Shown here piece by piece: positions 59,270-64,000 of a stretch of DNA of 64,000 nucleotides. The stretch covers positions 3,906,001-3,970,000 of the forward strand of contig NC_056036.1 in assembly GCF_004379255.2 (NCBI RefSeq), written 5' to 3'. The notes under the pieces were generated by a model, which saw only the letters and a program-made list of their open reading frames with translations, did no database searches and was not told the origin of the DNA. The position numbers and the translations under genes are program-made. Each line of letters begins with the position of its first letter. The first letter of the stretch is position 1. The DNA comes from Salvia splendens. Lineage: Eukaryota; Streptophyta; Magnoliopsida; Lamiales; Lamiaceae.

Positions 59270-60442
59270 CAAAAGCTTTCTGTAGGGAACTCCACAGAAA
59301 ACTCTCATGCTTGAACCACAGTTTTGCACCTCTGCCAAATGCAGAATAAATGTTTTCTTGTAATGAATATGTTTGTCTCAATGATTCAAAATTTTGGTGT
59401 TTCTTTAGTAGTCCGTTTATTGAGCTTCCTATATTTCGTGAATAGTAGTAGCATAATATTGTGATGGGGCTTTATTGAGTTCTAATATGTGAATCATTGG
59501 CTAGTTAACTGGCCAAATGCATTGTTGAAATTGTTTTATAACGACGGTAGTTCTTGATTTTGGGTTTTTTTTGTTGGGGCAAATGTTATTTTTATTTTTC
59601 GAGTAAGGACTGGGATTTCATAAATTAGGAATGACCTGGAAAACCAAGTGGATTTAGCTATGTGTCTTTGATTTCAAAAGTTATACTCCTCCATCCACGA
59701 CCAATATCTTTTTCTTTAATTTTGAGTTATCTAATTACATTTCATCTTTTGTAACATTAGCCTATCATTTTTTCTTCCTGCTACTTTTATTTTATCTTCT
59801 ATTTATCCACCTACAATTAATAAAACTCCCTCCATCTGCGATTAGGAGTCCCATTTTCACACTCCGTAGGACTCTCGATTCTTTTTTACTATAAATGATT
59901 TTATACTTCAAATTTCGCTAACTCATTTCACTTCCATTTCATTTTAAACTAATACTGTATACAAATAAGACTAATATTTCACTAACTTTTTCGTCTATTT
60001 TTCTTAAACATTTCTTAAACTCATGCCGAAAATAAATGAAACTCCTAATAGTGAAAAGGGAAAACTTTAATAATTTATCTTTCCTTCCTACTTTACTGAT
60101 TTACGTTAAAACTCGCTAAGTCACAAAATCGTCTTGATTCTGTCTTTAACAAATCATAATTACGTACTGCCATTTTTTAAGAAAATAAACACATTCCAGA
60201 AAACCGAAGAAAAATTTGAAATAACATTAAAAAATCATACCCCCAAAAGGAAAACGGCCAACATCAATAAGACAATGGAAGTAGTATAGTTATTAAATAA
60301 ATTATTATCATCTGAAGAGCAAAAATTACTAGTAATTGAAAAGAAAGAAACGAAGAATAGAAAGAGTTGTTTTTTCTCCAAAAAAAAAAGAAAGAATTGT
60401 TTTATTTTAATTTTTACTCATTTCGTCGAACATATTGCAGTC
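59270..60442. other. intergenic, 3' UTR and upstream of PPR gene
   Basis: Probable 3' UTR to about 59365. A degraded Stowaway-like stretch (59826-60058; left CTCCCTCCATCTGCGATTAG, inner right inverse CTCCTAATAGTG) and AT-rich DNA follow. No gene is seen. Confidence 0.5.
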
Positions 60443-62843
60443 ATGGCTCAGCCTCTGCCCTCCGCCGCACTCCTTCCCGTCCCGGCGCCCCACCGCCACC
60501 CACCCAACTTCACCCATCTCATCTCCACCGCCACTTCCCTCCCCCACCTCAAGCAAATCCAAGCTCAAATCCTCCGCAACCCCCACCACCACCACCACAA
60601 CCACCACCTCTTCCAACTCCTACTCTATTCCCTCCCCTTCCCTTCCTACGCCCTCTCCTTACTCTCCTTCATCCCCGCCGACATCCCTCCGCCGCGCCAG
60701 CTGCCCCACAAGATCCTCAAACATCTCTCCCGCTCGGACAACCCCCACAAGGCGCTCGTGTTTTTCCAAGCGATGCAGAACAAATTCCCCGTAGACAGGT
60801 TCAGCTTCCCGCCGCTGCTCAAAGCGGCGTCGAGAGCTCTATCTCTCAGTGAAGGGAAGATGATTCACGGTCTGGCCGCGAAGCTTGGGTTCGAATCCGA
60901 CCCTTTTGTGCAAACTGCGTTGCTGGGAATGTACGCCGCTTGTGGGCTAATCTCGGAGGCCCGTACAGTGTTCGATAAAATGCCTCAAAGAGATGTCGTC
61001 ACTTGGAATATCATGATCGATGGGTGAGTTTTATTGGAAACTTTTTGAAGAAAATTCTAACAAACAAATTTTGATTTTAATGCTTACATGCATATATCAG
61101 TGTGAAATTGTTGATAGCAATAAACATAGAATTAGATTAATATCATGATCGTACATTGATTTATTAGAGTTAAATGAGGATCAAATTTTGTTGTTGCAAG
61201 TGAAGGAATCATTATTCTTGGTTGTAATTTTGAGTTGTTGATCAAACAGATATTGTCAAAGCCGGCTTTTTGATGATGTCTTAGCCCTCTTGGAAGAGAT
61301 GAAGAGCTCTGTTATAAAACCTGACGCTAGAGTTTTTACTACCATTCTTGCTGCGTGCAGCCGTGTTGGGAATTTGGATATTGGGAGGCTAGTGCAAGAA
61401 TACATATCTGAGAGCAACGTCGTAGTCGATTATCAGTTGCAGACTGCGCTTTTGAACATGTATATCAACTTCGGCGCCATGGACAAAGCACAGAGTTTCT
61501 ACGACGAGCTGAAGCCAGAAAATGTTGTGGCTTCAACTGCCATGATCACAGGGTACTCAAAAATCGGCAATCTTGAAGCTGCTCGATTAATTTTTGATGA
61601 AATGGTAGATAAAGATCTGGTGTGTTGGAGCGCCATGATTTCTTGTTATGCGAATAGTGATGAGCCTCGTGAAGCTCTTGAGATATTTCGTGAAATGCAG
61701 CAACTTGGAGTTAAGCCTGATCAAGTCACCATGTTGAGCGTTATCTCAGCATGTGCTCGTCTTGGTGCGCTGGATAAGGCTGAACAAGTCCATTTGTATG
61801 TGGATGAGAAAGGTTTTGGAACGGCTTTGCCTATCAATAATGCCCTGATTGATATGTATGCCAAATGTGGCAGTCTTGACAGAGCGAAGGAAGTTTATGG
61901 CCGTGTGCGTAAGAAAAACGTCATATCTTGGACAAGCATGATCAATGCTTTTGCCACACACGGGGATGTGGACAACGCCCTGAGACATTTTCGACAGATG
62001 AGAGTTGAAAATGTAGAACCGAACTGGATTACGTTTGTGGGTGTTCTGTATGCTTGTAGTCATGCAGGACTAGTCGACGAGGGAGAGAAGTTGTTTGAAT
62101 CAATGGTGAAACAATATGGAATAGCTCCGAGGCTAGAGCATTATGGATGCATGGTGGACCTCTATGGTCGAGCTGGTGGTCTCAGAGATGCTCTGGAGAT
62201 AGTCGAGGGTATGCCAATGGCTCCAAGCGTTGTCATCTGGGGATCATTGATGGCTGCCTGCCGTATTCATGGTGAGTCCGAGTTAGGAGAATTTGCAGCA
62301 AAACGTCTTCTCGATATCGATCCTGATCACGATGGAGCCCTTGTGTTTTTATCAAACATATATGCCAAAGAGAGGAAGTGGGAGAATGTCGGAGCTGTGA
62401 GGAATGCCATGAAGCATAAAGGCGTATCAAAGGAACGAGGATGCAGCATGATTGAAATGAATGGTGATATGCACACGTTCCTGACAGCAGACAAGAGCCA
62501 TAGACGAACAGATGAGATCTACGCCAAGTTAGGCGTGGTGGTTGACAAACTGAGAGAGGTAGGCTATGCTCCAAACACCAACTGCGTTTTGGTGGACTTG
62601 AGCGAAGATGAAAAGAAAGAGGCCGTTCTTTGGCACAGCGAGAAGCTAGCCTTGTGTTACGGGCTGATAAGTAGGAAGAAACAATCCACGATTCGTATAA
62701 TTAAAAACCTTAGGATCTGTGAGGACTGCCACGACTTCATGAAGATGGCTTCGAAGGTGTTGGATACAGAAATCATTATCAGAGATAGGACTAGATTTCA
62801 TCGATGTAGAGATGGTGTGTGTTCTTGCAAGGACTACTGGTGA
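60443..62843 (+). CDS. PLS-type pentatricopeptide repeat protein with DYW domain
   Basis: Two exons (60443-61023, 61250-62843) encode 724 residues. After a His/Pro-rich leader there are PLS-type PPR motifs: CGLISEARTVFDKMPQRDVV, GNLEAARLIFDEMVDKDLV, CGSLDRAKEVYGRVRKKNV and others. E and E+ motifs follow, then a C-terminal DYW domain. The deaminase-like zinc signature is present as HSE in LWHSEKLALCYGL with CEDC downstream, and the protein ends CSCKDYW. Such proteins bind specific organelle transcripts and direct C-to-U editing. The order and sequence resemble Arabidopsis At4g14820 (722 residues) as I remember it. Organelle targeting is likely but not readable for certain. The single intron early in the gene is unusual because many PPR genes lack introns. 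No frameshift was seen. Confidence 0.93.
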
Positions 62844-63016
62844 GACAAATTGATTTGTTCCACAACAAGTGAAAATAATTATTGTCACTTCTTTAATATT
62901 GCTAAAATTTGGTGTCTACATATTACTACTGCACCATTATATTATAGCACCATAAACTAAAATTTCTATAACATGAAGAGCTTCTCATGAGGATTGAGAA
63001 GAGATGACTAAATATC

Positions 63017-63966
63017 TCATGTAGGAGGCACAATGCGCCCTCGTCTATCTTCAGAATTTTGACCGCCGAATGCAGGTGCCAACCAAAACTCTCTCTTCAT
63101 CTTCTTGAACTGGCTTGTGAGCTTGAATCTCAAGAACTCCACTGCAGCTGAGACCAACTTTGGGTTGTGCCCAATGAAGCTCCTTCTGTACTCGAGGATC
63201 CATGTGTTCGACTCGAGCTGCACCACCGAGGTACTCCATTTTTGCTGTGTCCATGAGCTGTTACCAGCCTCCCGAACCAGATACTCAGCACCCCCATTTG
63301 ACCACTAGCAAAATGAATCATAGAGATCAGAGCTATAAACATGGTGTAAAATATAAGTACAAATCTGCCAGTTGATTTTATAGTAGATTTTGTTACCTCT
63401 CTAACTCTTCCTGTTATGACTGTGTATGATCTTGTTGAATACTCAGCTGCAAGCAATCCAGCAGTCGGCAGCGGCCAGCCCCAAATGCTTACTTCCTCGA
63501 TCATCGATTCGTAGAGCACACATCGCGAGGTTAGCAGCCTTCCATCCTAAATCCAATAACACAATGTATCAATTAACAGAATCAAATGAGTCACACTACA
63601 CTCACTACAAACCTGATTGATTCTCCACAAGGAATGATCAACAGAGCTACAGCTTGAGACATCTCCACCAACCAACCCTTCCAACTCATTCTTCAAGAAC
63701 ACAAATCTTCCACTCAAATTTTCATAAACCCCGGATTTCAGTCCCAAATTGTTGACGAAATCCGGGGATAACCTAGCCCTCGCAATCCCAGAGACCACCC
63801 AAGAAGCGCCGTACTCTGCCCCTAAAACAAGGATTAAACTTAAACACCATAATATTCTCAAGGAAAACACCCCATATCCCAAATCATCCTTTCTCCTCTT
63901 ATCCTCCTTGTGACGACTGATTGTTTCATTTGAACTGGGAGGTGGAGAGGCCGCCACAGGCGTCAT
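63017..63966 (-). CDS. ERG2/sigma-1-receptor-like membrane protein
   Basis: Three exons (63613-63966, 63397-63546, 63017-63304) give 263 residues. After a charged N-terminus a hydrophobic segment (SLRILWCLSLILVLGAEYGA, about residues 33-52) should anchor it in the membrane. The rest aligns with the conserved core of the ERG2/sigma-1 receptor family. LYESMIEEVSIWGWPLPTAG and YSTRSYTVITGRVREW correspond to the LLHASLSEYV and WAEISDTIISGTFHQW regions, and VQLESNTWILEYRRSFIG matches the conserved NTWMVEYGRG part. Family members are ER proteins: fungal ERG2 is a sterol C-8 isomerase and animal sigma-1 is a ligand-binding chaperone. Plants use a different sterol isomerase (HYD1), so the function here is not known. 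The start ATG at 63966 is 34 bp from the window edge, so any upstream exon would not be visible. Confidence 0.75.
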
Positions 63967-64000
63967 CGTCCGAGCACTTAATTTAGGTGTGGAGAGATTG

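Noticed and set aside
60367..60852. 161-codon Pro-rich plus-strand frame
   Set aside because: It overlaps exon 1 of the PPR gene in another frame. The Pro/His richness is a by-product of C-rich DNA.

Overview
This is a plant nuclear genome window. It has intron-containing genes with GT-AG junctions, AP2/ERF and bHLH transcription factors, a DYW-type pentatricopeptide protein, FAR1/MULE, PIF/Harbinger, hAT and Stowaway-type transposons, and AT-rich intergenic DNA. The protein sequences look eudicot. An asterid is my guess from general resemblance; nothing here proves it.

Layout. 1-26 kb is gene-poor and transposon-rich. It holds one host gene (an ERF factor, 5.0-5.6 kb), two related PIF/Harbinger-type elements with opposite orientation (A at 1199-3158, B at 8673-10585), and an 11.6 kb two-gene Mutator-like element (14441-26088) that landed in a TA microsatellite inside another Harbinger-type element. 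26-46.5 kb is mixed: a small ERF factor, an FHA-domain gene, an HR-like lesion-inducing membrane protein gene, a tail-to-tail pair of 2-oxoglutarate dioxygenase genes (one apparently broken), and a bHLH121/URI-like iron-response regulator. 46.5-54 kb holds a decayed Harbinger-type element, the gene for electron transfer flavoprotein beta, and a Harbinger transposase remnant split by a hAT element. 56-64 kb is gene-dense: an OBERON-like PHD protein, a PPR-DYW organelle RNA-editing factor, and an ERG2/sigma-1-receptor-like membrane protein.

The host genes are independent housekeeping or regulatory genes, as expected in a plant, and do not form an operon or cluster. The dioxygenase pair is a local inverted duplication.

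The most unusual signal is inside Harbinger-type element B. Its coding region has been replaced by about 16 tandem units of 72-75 bp. Read on the minus strand, each unit carries a match or near match to the plant snRNA-gene upstream sequence element (RTCCCACATCG), followed about 32 nt later by a TATAAAA box. That is close to the spacing of Pol II snRNA promoters. The element is therefore a candidate mobile array of snRNA-type promoters. Other points of interest are the MULE-borne Ulp1-like protein, which lacks the expected catalytic His and Cys and carries a one-base frameshift, and a dioxygenase intron built from tandem copies of the exon-1 3' end plus intron.
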